Source of the DNA: Tritrichomonas musculus
Taxonomy: Eukaryota > Parabasalia > Tritrichomonadida > Tritrichomonadidae
Direction of reading: 5' to 3'
Assembly: GCA_039105265.1 (NCBI GenBank)
Contig: JAPFFF010000055.1
Coordinates: forward strand, 868,001-932,000
Length of the DNA: 64,000 nt
This document shows, one piece after another, positions 18,101-28,552 of the stretch. The position numbers and the translations under genes are program-made. A model generated the notes under the pieces. It was not told the DNA's origin. It did no database searches and worked only from the letters and a program-made list of their open reading frames with translations. Every line of letters begins with the position of its first letter. Within the stretch, counting starts at the first letter, position 1.

Positions 18101-21100
18101 TTAAAATATGTTTTTCCGAAATTTAGACTTATTCGGAATAACAGACTTATTCGGAAATAAAAAACTTATATTATGAAAAAGTGTACTTATATCAGAAAAA
18201 GTTTTTTTTTCTCCAAAAAAAAGTTTTTCACGCGGGGCTCTAATATTTTTCGTATCTGGTGCAAATTTATTAACAATATCCTTCACATTAATTTTTGTTT
18301 TTCCAAAATGATTTTCATATAACGGTTTGAAGTCTAAAATTGCATTCACATAATCCAAATCTTTTGCTGAATAAGTTAATCCTTTCAATTCTTCTTTTGT
18401 CACTTTTGAACCTTCTTCCAAATTTTTATTTATTGCGTCTATATTTTCGTTGATTTTCTTTTCGGTAGCAATTTTTTCTTGTTCATAATTCTTTATTGCT
18501 GTTTTATATAAACTTATCAATTCATCTTCTGTCACTTTTGAGTAAGTTTTAGATTCTTCATCATATCGTAATTTATCTAAGAATTTTTCAAATGAAACTT
18601 GTTCATTTTTAGCAATTCCTTGAAATTCTTGAGATTCTTTATGAGATATTCTTGCAAGATTTGCATGATAAGCAGTATCGATATCAAATTGTAAATCTTT
18701 TTCATTTTGTATTTTCCATTGAACTTTGTCACGAATTTGATATGGATAATACATCATTTGATCCAAAGATATTTTTCTTCCAAAAGCACTTTCATATCTT
18801 TTCTGTAATGGAGTTAATTTACAATATTTCACAATTTCATAAGCATTTGATAATTCATCTTTTTCTTGATTCAAATCTACTTCTTTTGTTGTGTCATTAA
18901 TTTCTGCATTAAAGTCACTAATTATTTTTTCCAAATTTTCATCATAATTATATTTCAAAGCAGCTTTTATATAATTATTAAGTAATGATAGTTCTTTTCC
19001 TTTCTTTTCAAATTTTTTCCTAATATCATCAAACTTGAATTCATGATCGTTCTTTTTATTATACTCTTCAATTTCTGTCTTCATTGCCATTCGAACATGA
19101 CCATAGGATGTATTTTTGTATTCAGCAACTAATTCATCTTTCTCTGAATTTGTTAATTTCTTCCATACTGCATTTCCTCCAAATTTCTTGATTGCTTCAC
19201 GAATGTTTTCAATTTCAAGTTTCAAATCATCACAAGCTCGTTTATAACTTTCTGGTTCTTTTGTTGTATCTTTTGCTTTATTTGGATTCAATTTATTATG
19301 AACTGTAATCAAGATATGATAATAAGTTTTGTATGCATTATGACCATTCGTTTCTTCAGAAAACAAATCTTTCAAACTTTTTCCTTCTCCAAGATCATCA
19401 TTATAATAATCTAAATATTCTTTTATTTTGGGCATTGCTTCTAATTTTGAATATTCATTTTGAATTCTTTTGTATTCTTTGTCAAGATAATTATAACGAC
19501 TTTCTGGGGTAGACCCAAATTCTTCTACTTGATTTAAAGTATAAATGATTTTGTAATCAGTCTCAAAGTCTTTGATCTTATTCTTTATCTTTAATTTGAA
19601 TTTTGTTGTCTTCGGATCAAATTTATTCTTTTCCAACAACTCTCTTAATGTTTCCTGATTATCATCATATTTACTTTCCATTTCTCGAAAAGCATCCATT
19701 AATTCTGTATCTGTTTTGGATTCCTCTTGTCGTTTGCTATATGTTGCGATTTCAGTCTCTAATGCATCAATATCTTCTGGAGTTGGATAATCATTTTTTA
19801 TTGCATAATCTTTTTTGTAAACACTCTTATATTTACTTTTCAATATTCCATATTTTAAGAAATTATTTGCTGTGACGACATCAGATTTGTATGTGTCAAT
19901 AATCTTATCCATTGTTAATTTCTCTGTTGGATATCTCGAAGTGTATTCTTTCCAGTTAGAAATGAAATTTGAATAATTCTGATAAAAACGAGAATAGATT
20001 TTCCAATAATCTTGAATTTTTTTCAGAACATCATTTGCTGACATCTTGTCTGGTGGAATAAACGGTTCTTGAAATTCTTTTTGCCAATTATGTTTATCTT
20101 TTTCTAGTTTCAATTCGACTGTTGCTTGTTGTAGTTGTCCATTCCAATACTTATAGACAGCTTGCCAATCTTTTAAGAATTTTTTATCGTCTCCGGTATG
20201 AATTTTATTCCATTCTAATCGAAGAGGATCAAGTTTTTTCCAATCAATTTGGTCCTTATTATGTTGTTCTTGTTTCTTTCTGAAATATTCTGCCAATTCT
20301 TTCTGATCAGTTATGGTCAAATACTTATCGTCTTTTTCATTTGTTTCTTTTAAATATTTTTCATATACAACTTTATTCATTTCATTTAAGACATAACATC
20401 TCGCATCAATTCTGACTTCTTCTGGATTTGTATTTGATTTGTATCTTTTCAATAATCCAGTAATAGTAACTTTATTTTGCGGCATATTAAGATATTCTTG
20501 AATTAATGGATCTTTGTCGAAGATATCTTTTTTCTTGAGCCAAGAATCGATTAAAATATAATAATTTTGATTTTTCTCTTTTATTGAATTTCCATTGATT
20601 ATTCCTTCATCTGCAGATAATGCGTTCCAAGCTTTTGAATAGACTTCATTAAAAGCAAGATCGAGATCATATTTTTTAGCTACCAATAGATTTCTTTTAT
20701 CTCTATATTCAGCATCTTCTGCAAGTCGATAAATATCCCAAAATTTTACAACCCCAGGATCACTTTCAAATTCCTCAATTTTTTTCTTTAAATCCATTTC
20801 AATTTTCTGTAAATGATCTAATCTTAATCCAGCATCTGATTCTTTGACATTTTTCAAATTTTCCTTAGTGTATTTATAATTCGTAACTAATATTTTTTCT
20901 AAAATGTCACATTTCATTAAATTTACACATTTAATATAATCTTTTGTTGAAAATTTTCTTTGAATGTCATCAACGGAATTATGTTCATTTCTATATTCGT
21001 TATATTTACTTAATAATTGATGAAACTCAGTTGATTGAAAAGCAGCTGCATCTTTTGTAGCATCTCTATATAATGTTTGTAATTCTTGTTTTCCAGTAAT

Positions 21101-24100
21101 TGAATTTGTTATTGCACGAACTTTTTCTGCGGTGTCTGGTTGTAAGGCAATAATATCATTCTTTAATTTTTCACATTCTAACCAAATAATTGCATTTGAA
21201 TAATCCTTTCCAAAATTTTTGACAATATCTACTACCTCAAGTTGATGTTCTGCAGACGAATTATATTTTTGTAAGACTAAGAGAAAATTCAGATTATTAT
21301 ATTGATCCACACTTTGAATTTTCTTTTTGATATCTTCTATGATCACTTCTTTTTCTTCATTTTTTTCTGGTGCTATCGATGGTTTATATTCTTCATTGAA
21401 TTTTTCTTTGTAAAGTGCTAAATGATAACGATAATTCAGATCAGTTTTTCCTGTCAAATAATCAAAACCATATTTTGATGCAGTCTTTTCTATTGTTGAA
21501 TAATCTGGATCATCTGAATATTTTTCTCGGAAATTATTATATATTGTTAGCATTGTTCCAGATTTCCATGATTCATTAAATTTTTCTGTTAAATTTGTAT
21601 AATATCTTCTTAACCAATCTAATCTTTTTTGACTTCCAATTTCTGTTTCATGATAACCTTTAAAACGTGTTTGACCAGGTAAATCTTCATCAGTAATGTC
21701 TAATTTTTCTTTTATTAATTTTCTATATTTATCAATGTCGATTGCAATTTGAGCTTTTTCAGGTGTTTGATATTTATCTTTGAATTGTTCCCAAGTTAAT
21801 TTTGATTCAATTTGTTGAGAATTTTGATATGAAATATAAGTTGCTTCAATATTTGACTTATCCCAAGTATCTAAATCTTTTTGTTTTTTGTCACATTTTT
21901 CAACAATAGCATTGAAACAAACCTTATCTTTGGCATAATTGGATATATCAAAATCTTGACCTTTATGTAATTGTTTGTAATATAATTGAGCAATTGGAAT
22001 TAAATATTTTGAATACATTTCATCTTCATTCCATGACATATCGACTTGAGTAATCGTTGAAATAAATTCTGGCTTTAATTTTGGAAGAATATCTTGACTT
22101 TTGATATAATCTTTATTTGTTCTCCATGATTCTCTTGTTTTCTTATAATTTTTGTAATCTGTTTTGAATTGATTCAGAAATGTATATTTATTTTCTTTTG
22201 TATTTTTACTCATATATTCATTGAAGAAATGTCCGATGTCATTGAATTTTTTATTTCCTTTCTTTGAAAAACTCTGATTGATTTTCAAATTTTTCTCATA
22301 TCCTTCAAAGAATTTCAAACAATCTTCTAAATTTCCATCAAATTTACCAAATAAAAATCCTGCGGCTTCTGCAATTGATCTCCCAAAACCTTGATAATAT
22401 TGTTGAACATATTTTTTCAATAAATTGTTTCCGTCCCATGTGTTATATTTATATTTGTTTTCATCATAATATTTTTGCAATTTTTCTTGAGCTGTATTGA
22501 TTGAATCCTGTGCGTTTTCATGAATATATTTCCATAAATTTACTCCTTCATATGGATGAGTTCTATACCAAAATTCATAAATATGACTTAATTTGTTAAT
22601 AGCATTGATTGCAGCTCCATTTGATCCGAATTCTGTTCTCCAATCTGTTGAACTTTTTAAATCTTCAGGGAATAAAGCCCTCCAACGAATGATTGCTTCA
22701 TCTAAATTTTCATTTGTATTTCGATAAGATTCTTGTTCATTGATTAAATTTTGAAGTTTTGAATCTATTTCTGGAATTGTTTCATTTCTATATGCGACTG
22801 CAACTGTTTGAACTGAATATTGATTTTCTTTTGGTAACAATTCATTGAGTTCATTAATTTTATTTAAAACTGATATTGAGGTTTGAATTCTTTTTTCTGC
22901 ATCTGTTAATTCATTAACTTCTTTTGTTATATATGTACCTAAAGTTGTAAAATCTCCACCATTATGAATTGAGAAATCTAGAAAAGTGTCATAATTTTGT
23001 CTCTTTTGAAAAAATCGAAGATACTCTTGATATTTTTGTTCATATTGAAGATATAATAAATAAGCTTTTCCATTATTTTTAAACCATGACTCTTTTGTTG
23101 AATTGAATACTTTATGTGAAAATTTCTTTGGATAAGTATTCATTAATTGACCTTCTAAAGCAGTTATTTGAGGAACATTTTCAATCGGAACATTGCCTAC
23201 CATTGATTCTATTTTTAAAACCATATCTGGTTCTTTTGAAAAATTTCTATAATAGTCTTCAAATTTCAAACGATCTGCATAATTATCCATATTTTTTCCT
23301 AGTGCAATATAAGAACCTCTTGCTTTCATGTATGATGATATCTCCTCTTTTGATTCACAATGACCAATTATTTCCATTTCGAAATCTTCTCTTTCTTCTT
23401 TAGTTTTACCTTGACTATATTTCTCTATTTCACTCATGAATGATGATGTTTGGTTTTTTTGTCTTTTGATTGTTTCCCAACTTTCAACATATTCTCTAAC
23501 TTTTTCTTCTCTCCTTTGATGATGTTTGAGTTGTTCTAATGTTGCAACAGAATAATTAAAAAGTTTCAAAATATCAGCATAAGATTCAGTTAAAATCCAT
23601 AATTGATCAAATTTCCCACCTACTTCGGAGAATTTTCTACTGTCAGCAACTTCTTCCCAAATTTGATATTTATTCCATTTCTTAAAAATTGTCCCAGTCC
23701 ATTTGAAGTTCTTTCGATGTTGATTTAAATAAATAACTAATTTTGATATAGTGTTACATTCTGGATTAGCTATCATTATCGATTCAATAGCATTTGGAGT
23801 AAATTTTGTATACCCTGATGCATAATCACTGAAAGCATCACTGAAACATTCGGTCAATAAATTTGTTAAATTTTTCTCATCTTCTCCTTTCTGATGATTT
23901 TTGTCAGTTATCATTTGTTTTATTTTTTCATTGATATTCGGAGTTGTTTGATCTAGTAATATTGTATTCCATAGATTTTCATTAAATTCTTTTCCATATG
24001 CATCTTTCAATTGAATTTTCAAAGTCTCTAATTCAATATTTTTTCTTGTATCTTCTACCATTTTTTGTTCTTTTTCTAATCGTTTTGTTAAATCATTTAA

Positions 24101-27100
24101 AACTTCATTTTGCTTTTTATTGTTATAAATATGTGACAAGTAGATCTCATTATTCACTTCATTATCATTAAATCTTTCACCTGTAATTTTCATTCGTTCT
24201 TCAATTGTTTTCCTGATTTCTATCGTTCTTTTATCGATTATTTTTTGTGCACTATCCCAATCGATTATCCATTGATTGTATGCATTTTCTTTTGCATCTA
24301 TTGAATCCTGGCTCGTAAATAAACCAAGCACATTTTTAACATCCTTATCATCGAATTTCCTTTGTGCTTCTCTATATTTTTGGTTTATTGTTTGAATTAT
24401 TCTTGCATTTTCTTTTTCTATTGCTTCTTCTTCTCTTGTATGCCATTTTTTCGCTTCATTATTAATAAATTCTATTGCTTCCTTTTCATTTGAAAAATGT
24501 GTTTGATAATATTTTTGAATTTCACCATTTTTATCATATGAATTAACACCTGATACATATTTAGCGATTGCATTTATAACATCAATATCTGGAGCAATTT
24601 TTGTACGAATAATTTCTTCAAATGCCAAACCAATTGAATTTTTTGATGATGCTAATCGAATATTTAATTTATTCAAATCATGATCAAAATTATTTGCTGT
24701 AAAAATTGCATTTGCTTCACTTTTGATTGTATCTTTATCTACTGAAAATCCATGACTATCATAAATTTCTTTCACCTTCTTTTGTATATTTTTTCTGACA
24801 GCATTGTCAAGACTTGTTTGTGAACTTTCCATTATTTGATTTAAGTCTTCAGTCAAACTATCTTGTATAATTCGATCACCATTGATATATAATTGTTGGA
24901 ATTTATCACGGTCACTTTTTTCATTATAATTTGTTATATTTAATGCTTCATTTTCTTTTTTCTTTCGCTCAATTATTGTCTCAATCATTCCATTTCTTAT
25001 TTGTTTTACTCGTTCTAATTCTTCTCTTTTGGCTAATAAATTATTATGAGCAGTTGTCTCTTTTGGCTGCCAATTCGTTGTCTTATCATCAGGGAAAAAT
25101 TGAAGAACATATCCGGTTATTATTTTATCACTTAAATTGAAATCTTTAAAAATTTGTTTTGCACTTGATATTAGTCGACTCTGAATTCTTTGAAAATCAT
25201 TCAAATAAATTTGATTTGCATATCTTTCTTTCCATTCCTCTAAAATTTGATCCTTAAATTTTATTTGTTGTCTTGTCGTCCAAAGGTTTTCCATTTCATC
25301 AAAAACTTGATCAATAAATTCGTCTTCACCGATCTTCAATCCCGCTGATTCATATAATTTCTGATAAATTCCGCTTATCTCTTGACGAAATTGATCAATT
25401 GATCTCTTATACAATTTACATAAATGAACAAAATCGGTCCATGTCCATCCATTCGAACATCCAACCATTGATAATTTTGTGATAATATTTTCACCATTTT
25501 CATTTCTGTCAAATTTGAGATATTGGCCTCCAATCCATCCAATCAATGTTTTTGTATTTGCAATTCGTCTATTTTCCATATCCTGAGACAATTCATTCGA
25601 TGATGCATAATTTTTTGTTCTCATTTCTTCCATATCTCCTTGAATATCGATCCATTCTTTCAAACGAATACATGGTAACCCTTCAATTTGTTGTAATATT
25701 TTTGCCAACCAATTATTTCCATAGTTTGCAATATTCGGTTCCCTCACTTCATTTAACATTTCTTTATCTGATAATCCTCTTTTTGTTGGATCAGGACTTA
25801 ATTGATTTATATAATTATCTAATACTTGGTCATCTGTCAATCCTGGAACTTCAAATGGTTGATCCATGTTTTCATCCTCTTCATTCGCTTGTTCTGCTTC
25901 TTTTGCAGCAAGTAATTTTTCTTGAATCTTCTTATCATAATAAATACGATAAACTTGACCCTCTCGTTCTGGATTTTGTTTCAAGAATGCATCTAAATCT
26001 TTCTTATATTGTTCATATTGTTCTTTTAGTAATTGATGAGTCATCTCTTCTTTTGCTTTTATTCTTACTGAATCATCTGCTTTTTGATATTGTTGATCGA
26101 TACTTTTTTGATATTCTCTAACTTTGTTTTGGAATGATTTGGCCAATGGATACCAATAATTGAAAAATTCCTCTGAATTCCACTCCTGTGCATTCATCAA
26201 AAATTGCAGATTTGTGTATATCATTGCATTGAATGCTGTCCAATATTTTTCCATCTGATCAAAATTATTTGGATCAACCATATCATTCAAAAATTGTTTC
26301 GCGTCTCCTGGATTCATTGGGTATTCCTTTGCAATTGTATTTGCAAATTGATTTGCTCCTACCAATGTTAATGGTATTTCATTTTTATCCTTATCTACTG
26401 CACCATCATCTGATGCAAAATAAACAGGAAGAGAGTATCTCCAAATTTCATCTTTCCAATATGACTCATCATATTCAGCCTGTTCCTTTAATTCATTCGC
26501 TTTGTCTTTGTTGATAGCCAACAATTCTTTATCTTTTTCCATTAATATATTATTATAAATATCCACTGGATCTAACAATGGTTGTGCTTTTGAGATTTCT
26601 GAATAACGTTGTTCAATTTTCAACCCACATGCTGCAATACTCACAGGATGTGTCGTATCTGCTTCATCGATAAATGATTGGTATCTAGTGCATAATTCTT
26701 TCTTAGCTTTAGCGGCTTTTAATTTTCGAATATATTCATCTCTGGTTTTTTGTTCAATTATCCAACTAGATAAACTTTTCGTCTTATCTTGAGCAAACTT
26801 TACCAAATTTTTACTGACATCCTCAATATTTCTAATATTATCCATATCTTGAATTTTATTCTCTTCGCACCATTTAATAAAATTTAATAGATCGGGTTTT
26901 GCTTTTTGGAAATCCAACCATTTTATTCCATTCAGAGCAAGTCGAATACAAACAATTGTGAAAAATGTTGGAATATTTTGATAATTCTCTTTTCCCAATC
27001 GTTCGAAACAATCGATTAATTCATCTAATTCTATAATAACACTTTCTATTCCACCAGAAACAAAATCGTTATAATAATCTTCAACCCTTATATCAAAATC

Positions 27101-27943
27101 ATCAGGTGTTAATAATTCATCATTGGTTCCTGGAATTGTTCTCAATAAATATTGTTTTATTTTTTCTACGTCCTGATATAATTTAAAATTGGGATTGCGT
27201 AATTGTTGCAAAACCGTCCAATTTATTTGATGCATATCAACATAGATGTCAGAATTTAGGAAAAAACGATAATTTCCCATTTTGACCTCATCGTTATCAA
27301 AAACTTTCTCATCCAATGATTTATCATAGAATTTTTGTCTGATTTCAATAAAAGTTTGCTGATAATATTCGTTATTATGATAAATTCTTTGCAATAATTT
27401 CCACCAAAATGCAGCCTCAAATTCTGTAATTCCAACGAAATCATAGTTTAATTGATATATGCTATAATATTTCCAATCTATCTCTTTCCAATAATTTTGA
27501 AGTGCAGTCACTCTTCCTCTTGCAAAATCACTTTTACAAATCATTAAATTCGGTCCATTATTATTTTTGAAATCAATGAATTGATTATGTATTTTTTGAA
27601 TATCGTATCCTGGAAAATAATTATCTCTAACTGTTTGAGCAAATAAAACGTCTACAACGAATCTTAAATAATGAATCACGTCTAATCCTATAAACTGCAT
27701 TTGTTCAGGAAAATTCATGTAATAATCAAACAATAAAGATAAATCAGGTATTGCATTGCCATTTTCCACACCAAAATTTAATAATTCAATACAATTTGAA
27801 TAAAAGAATTCAGCCATTTCTACATATGCAGCATTCGGAAATGCTATAGTATTTCTCCAAAGATGCCAACCCTTTTCACGTAAATTCGCTAATGCTAAAT
27901 CTATTTTTTGATCTTGCGTTAATGGTTGTTGATTTTCAGTCAT
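18101..27943 (-). CDS. Giant charged helical protein of the element (3280 aa)
   Basis: One uninterrupted frame of 9.8 kb starts at a clear ATG (MTENQQPLTQDQKIDLALAN). The whole protein is helical, rich in Lys, Glu, Asp, Asn, Tyr and Trp, with long charged coiled-coil-like stretches and no visible catalytic motif, signal peptide or membrane helix. Spectrin-like or tape-measure-like repeats are possible, but no regular repeat could be fixed by eye. The last 40 residues run into DNA that is also repeated in the gap downstream, so the C-terminus may be a later extension. It could be a core, tegument-like or length-setting protein; none of these is shown. Such an ORF is far longer than usual Polinton proteins. 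Confidence 0.6.
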   Translation of the reverse strand: MTENQQPLTQDQKIDLALANLREKGWHLWRNTIAFPNAAYVEMAEFFYSNCIELLNFGVENGNAIPDLSLLFDYYMNFPEQMQFIGLDVIHYLRFVVDVLFAQTVRDNYFPGYDIQKIHNQFIDFKNNNGPNLMICKSDFARGRVTALQNYWKEIDWKYYSIYQLNYDFVGITEFEAAFWWKLLQRIYHNNEYYQQTFIEIRQKFYDKSLDEKVFDNDEVKMGNYRFFLNSDIYVDMHQINWTVLQQLRNPNFKLYQDVEKIKQYLLRTIPGTNDELLTPDDFDIRVEDYYNDFVSGGIESVIIELDELIDCFERLGKENYQNIPTFFTIVCIRLALNGIKWLDFQKAKPDLLNFIKWCEENKIQDMDNIRNIEDVSKNLVKFAQDKTKSLSSWIIEQKTRDEYIRKLKAAKAKKELCTRYQSFIDEADTTHPVSIAACGLKIEQRYSEISKAQPLLDPVDIYNNILMEKDKELLAINKDKANELKEQAEYDESYWKDEIWRYSLPVYFASDDGAVDKDKNEIPLTLVGANQFANTIAKEYPMNPGDAKQFLNDMVDPNNFDQMEKYWTAFNAMIYTNLQFLMNAQEWNSEEFFNYWYPLAKSFQNKVREYQKSIDQQYQKADDSVRIKAKEEMTHQLLKEQYEQYKKDLDAFLKQNPEREGQVYRIYYDKKIQEKLLAAKEAEQANEEDENMDQPFEVPGLTDDQVLDNYINQLSPDPTKRGLSDKEMLNEVREPNIANYGNNWLAKILQQIEGLPCIRLKEWIDIQGDMEEMRTKNYASSNELSQDMENRRIANTKTLIGWIGGQYLKFDRNENGENIITKLSMVGCSNGWTWTDFVHLCKLYKRSIDQFRQEISGIYQKLYESAGLKIGEDEFIDQVFDEMENLWTTRQQIKFKDQILEEWKERYANQIYLNDFQRIQSRLISSAKQIFKDFNLSDKIITGYVLQFFPDDKTTNWQPKETTAHNNLLAKREELERVKQIRNGMIETIIERKKKENEALNITNYNEKSDRDKFQQLYINGDRIIQDSLTEDLNQIMESSQTSLDNAVRKNIQKKVKEIYDSHGFSVDKDTIKSEANAIFTANNFDHDLNKLNIRLASSKNSIGLAFEEIIRTKIAPDIDVINAIAKYVSGVNSYDKNGEIQKYYQTHFSNEKEAIEFINNEAKKWHTREEEAIEKENARIIQTINQKYREAQRKFDDKDVKNVLGLFTSQDSIDAKENAYNQWIIDWDSAQKIIDKRTIEIRKTIEERMKITGERFNDNEVNNEIYLSHIYNNKKQNEVLNDLTKRLEKEQKMVEDTRKNIELETLKIQLKDAYGKEFNENLWNTILLDQTTPNINEKIKQMITDKNHQKGEDEKNLTNLLTECFSDAFSDYASGYTKFTPNAIESIMIANPECNTISKLVIYLNQHRKNFKWTGTIFKKWNKYQIWEEVADSRKFSEVGGKFDQLWILTESYADILKLFNYSVATLEQLKHHQRREEKVREYVESWETIKRQKNQTSSFMSEIEKYSQGKTKEEREDFEMEIIGHCESKEEISSYMKARGSYIALGKNMDNYADRLKFEDYYRNFSKEPDMVLKIESMVGNVPIENVPQITALEGQLMNTYPKKFSHKVFNSTKESWFKNNGKAYLLYLQYEQKYQEYLRFFQKRQNYDTFLDFSIHNGGDFTTLGTYITKEVNELTDAEKRIQTSISVLNKINELNELLPKENQYSVQTVAVAYRNETIPEIDSKLQNLINEQESYRNTNENLDEAIIRWRALFPEDLKSSTDWRTEFGSNGAAINAINKLSHIYEFWYRTHPYEGVNLWKYIHENAQDSINTAQEKLQKYYDENKYKYNTWDGNNLLKKYVQQYYQGFGRSIAEAAGFLFGKFDGNLEDCLKFFEGYEKNLKINQSFSKKGNKKFNDIGHFFNEYMSKNTKENKYTFLNQFKTDYKNYKKTRESWRTNKDYIKSQDILPKLKPEFISTITQVDMSWNEDEMYSKYLIPIAQLYYKQLHKGQDFDISNYAKDKVCFNAIVEKCDKKQKDLDTWDKSNIEATYISYQNSQQIESKLTWEQFKDKYQTPEKAQIAIDIDKYRKLIKEKLDITDEDLPGQTRFKGYHETEIGSQKRLDWLRRYYTNLTEKFNESWKSGTMLTIYNNFREKYSDDPDYSTIEKTASKYGFDYLTGKTDLNYRYHLALYKEKFNEEYKPSIAPEKNEEKEVIIEDIKKKIQSVDQYNNLNFLLVLQKYNSSAEHQLEVVDIVKNFGKDYSNAIIWLECEKLKNDIIALQPDTAEKVRAITNSITGKQELQTLYRDATKDAAAFQSTEFHQLLSKYNEYRNEHNSVDDIQRKFSTKDYIKCVNLMKCDILEKILVTNYKYTKENLKNVKESDAGLRLDHLQKIEMDLKKKIEEFESDPGVVKFWDIYRLAEDAEYRDKRNLLVAKKYDLDLAFNEVYSKAWNALSADEGIINGNSIKEKNQNYYILIDSWLKKKDIFDKDPLIQEYLNMPQNKVTITGLLKRYKSNTNPEEVRIDARCYVLNEMNKVVYEKYLKETNEKDDKYLTITDQKELAEYFRKKQEQHNKDQIDWKKLDPLRLEWNKIHTGDDKKFLKDWQAVYKYWNGQLQQATVELKLEKDKHNWQKEFQEPFIPPDKMSANDVLKKIQDYWKIYSRFYQNYSNFISNWKEYTSRYPTEKLTMDKIIDTYKSDVVTANNFLKYGILKSKYKSVYKKDYAIKNDYPTPEDIDALETEIATYSKRQEESKTDTELMDAFREMESKYDDNQETLRELLEKNKFDPKTTKFKLKIKNKIKDFETDYKIIYTLNQVEEFGSTPESRYNYLDKEYKRIQNEYSKLEAMPKIKEYLDYYNDDLGEGKSLKDLFSEETNGHNAYKTYYHILITVHNKLNPNKAKDTTKEPESYKRACDDLKLEIENIREAIKKFGGNAVWKKLTNSEKDELVAEYKNTSYGHVRMAMKTEIEEYNKKNDHEFKFDDIRKKFEKKGKELSLLNNYIKAALKYNYDENLEKIISDFNAEINDTTKEVDLNQEKDELSNAYEIVKYCKLTPLQKRYESAFGRKISLDQMMYYPYQIRDKVQWKIQNEKDLQFDIDTAYHANLARISHKESQEFQGIAKNEQVSFEKFLDKLRYDEESKTYSKVTEDELISLYKTAIKNYEQEKIATEKKINENIDAINKNLEEGSKVTKEELKGLTYSAKDLDYVNAILDFKPLYENHFGKTKINVKDIVNKFAPDTKNIRAPREKLFFGEKKTFSDISTLFHNISFLFPNKSVIPNKSKFRKNIF

Positions 27944-27945
27944 TT

Positions 27946-27956
27946 TTCAATAAAAA
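27946..27956 (-). promoter_or_regulatory. Shared T-rich upstream motif (copy 3)
   Basis: Minus-strand TTTTTATTGAA lies two bases before the ATG of the 3280-aa gene, as part of TTTATTTTTATTGAAAAATG. It matches the other two copies. Candidate only. Confidence 0.35.
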
Positions 27957-27992
27957 TAAACATAAAACAACAAATAGTTAAAATTAAGTGGT

Positions 27993-28403
27993 TTATTCAT
28001 CTGAATATTCTGGTTCCCCCAAATTTAGTGGGTCAACGAAGCAATCTCGTAACTCATCGACAAATTGATTCAATACTTGTGCTTTTGTTTCCAATTGGAC
28101 TTTCTTTTTTTCTTCTTCTTTTTTCAAATCGTCCAATTTATCTTGATTTTTATCAATTTTAAGCTCATTTTCAACAATCATTTCCCATCTTGGATCGGAC
28201 ATTGAATTTTTCCCAATTTCAGAATTTATATAGCCGTTTTGTTCGGTGAGCCTTCGATTTTCTGATTCCAGTTTTTCGATTGTTTTCATGTCGTCGTTTA
28301 ATGAATCAGCTAATTCCAATAACCTTGTTGTATCATAAATAAAGCTGCGTACTGTCTTTCTGAACACCTTAAGACTTTGCTTATCTTGCTTCCTGCTGTA
28401 CAT
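27993..28403 (-). CDS. Small coiled-coil protein of the element (136 aa)
   Basis: I start at the ATG at 28403 (MYSRKQDKQSLKVFRKTVRS); the longer frame has no ATG. The product is almost wholly helical, with coiled-coil stretches TIEKLESENRRLTEQNGYIN and KIDKNQDKLDDLKKEEEKKK, and an acidic end. It lies 49 bases upstream of the giant gene on the same strand, so the two are probably expressed together. An initiator-like TCACTT lies about ten bases before the ATG. Confidence 0.6.
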   Translation of the reverse strand: MYSRKQDKQSLKVFRKTVRSFIYDTTRLLELADSLNDDMKTIEKLESENRRLTEQNGYINSEIGKNSMSDPRWEMIVENELKIDKNQDKLDDLKKEEEKKKVQLETKAQVLNQFVDELRDCFVDPLNLGEPEYSDE

Positions 28404-28552
28404 GAAAAAAAGTGATGTGATGACCTCTCGCGAAAAAATTAGATTTTTGGTAAACGGTCTCCACCCCAAAACTTAGAGGGCACCCCTGCAACAAAACGGT
28501 CTCCATCCCTGCAACACCTAGGGCACCCCATGAGGGACCCAAATAAAAAAAT
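28404..28552. promoter_or_regulatory. GC-rich divergent intergenic region with repeats
   Basis: This gap between two divergent genes is unusually GC-rich for the window. It has two copies of ACGGTCTCCA (about 28454 and 28496) and two of GGGCACCCC (about 28478 and 28522). TCATCACATCA near 28571 is matched in inverted orientation by TGATGTGATGA near 28412. It probably holds the divergent promoters. It could also be part of an element end. Confidence 0.45.

Noticed and set aside
25546-26121. Long plus-strand frame of 191 codons inside the giant ORF
   Set aside because: It is the antisense shadow of the 3280-codon gene, with hydrophobic composition typical of reverse-read Lys/Glu/Asn codons.
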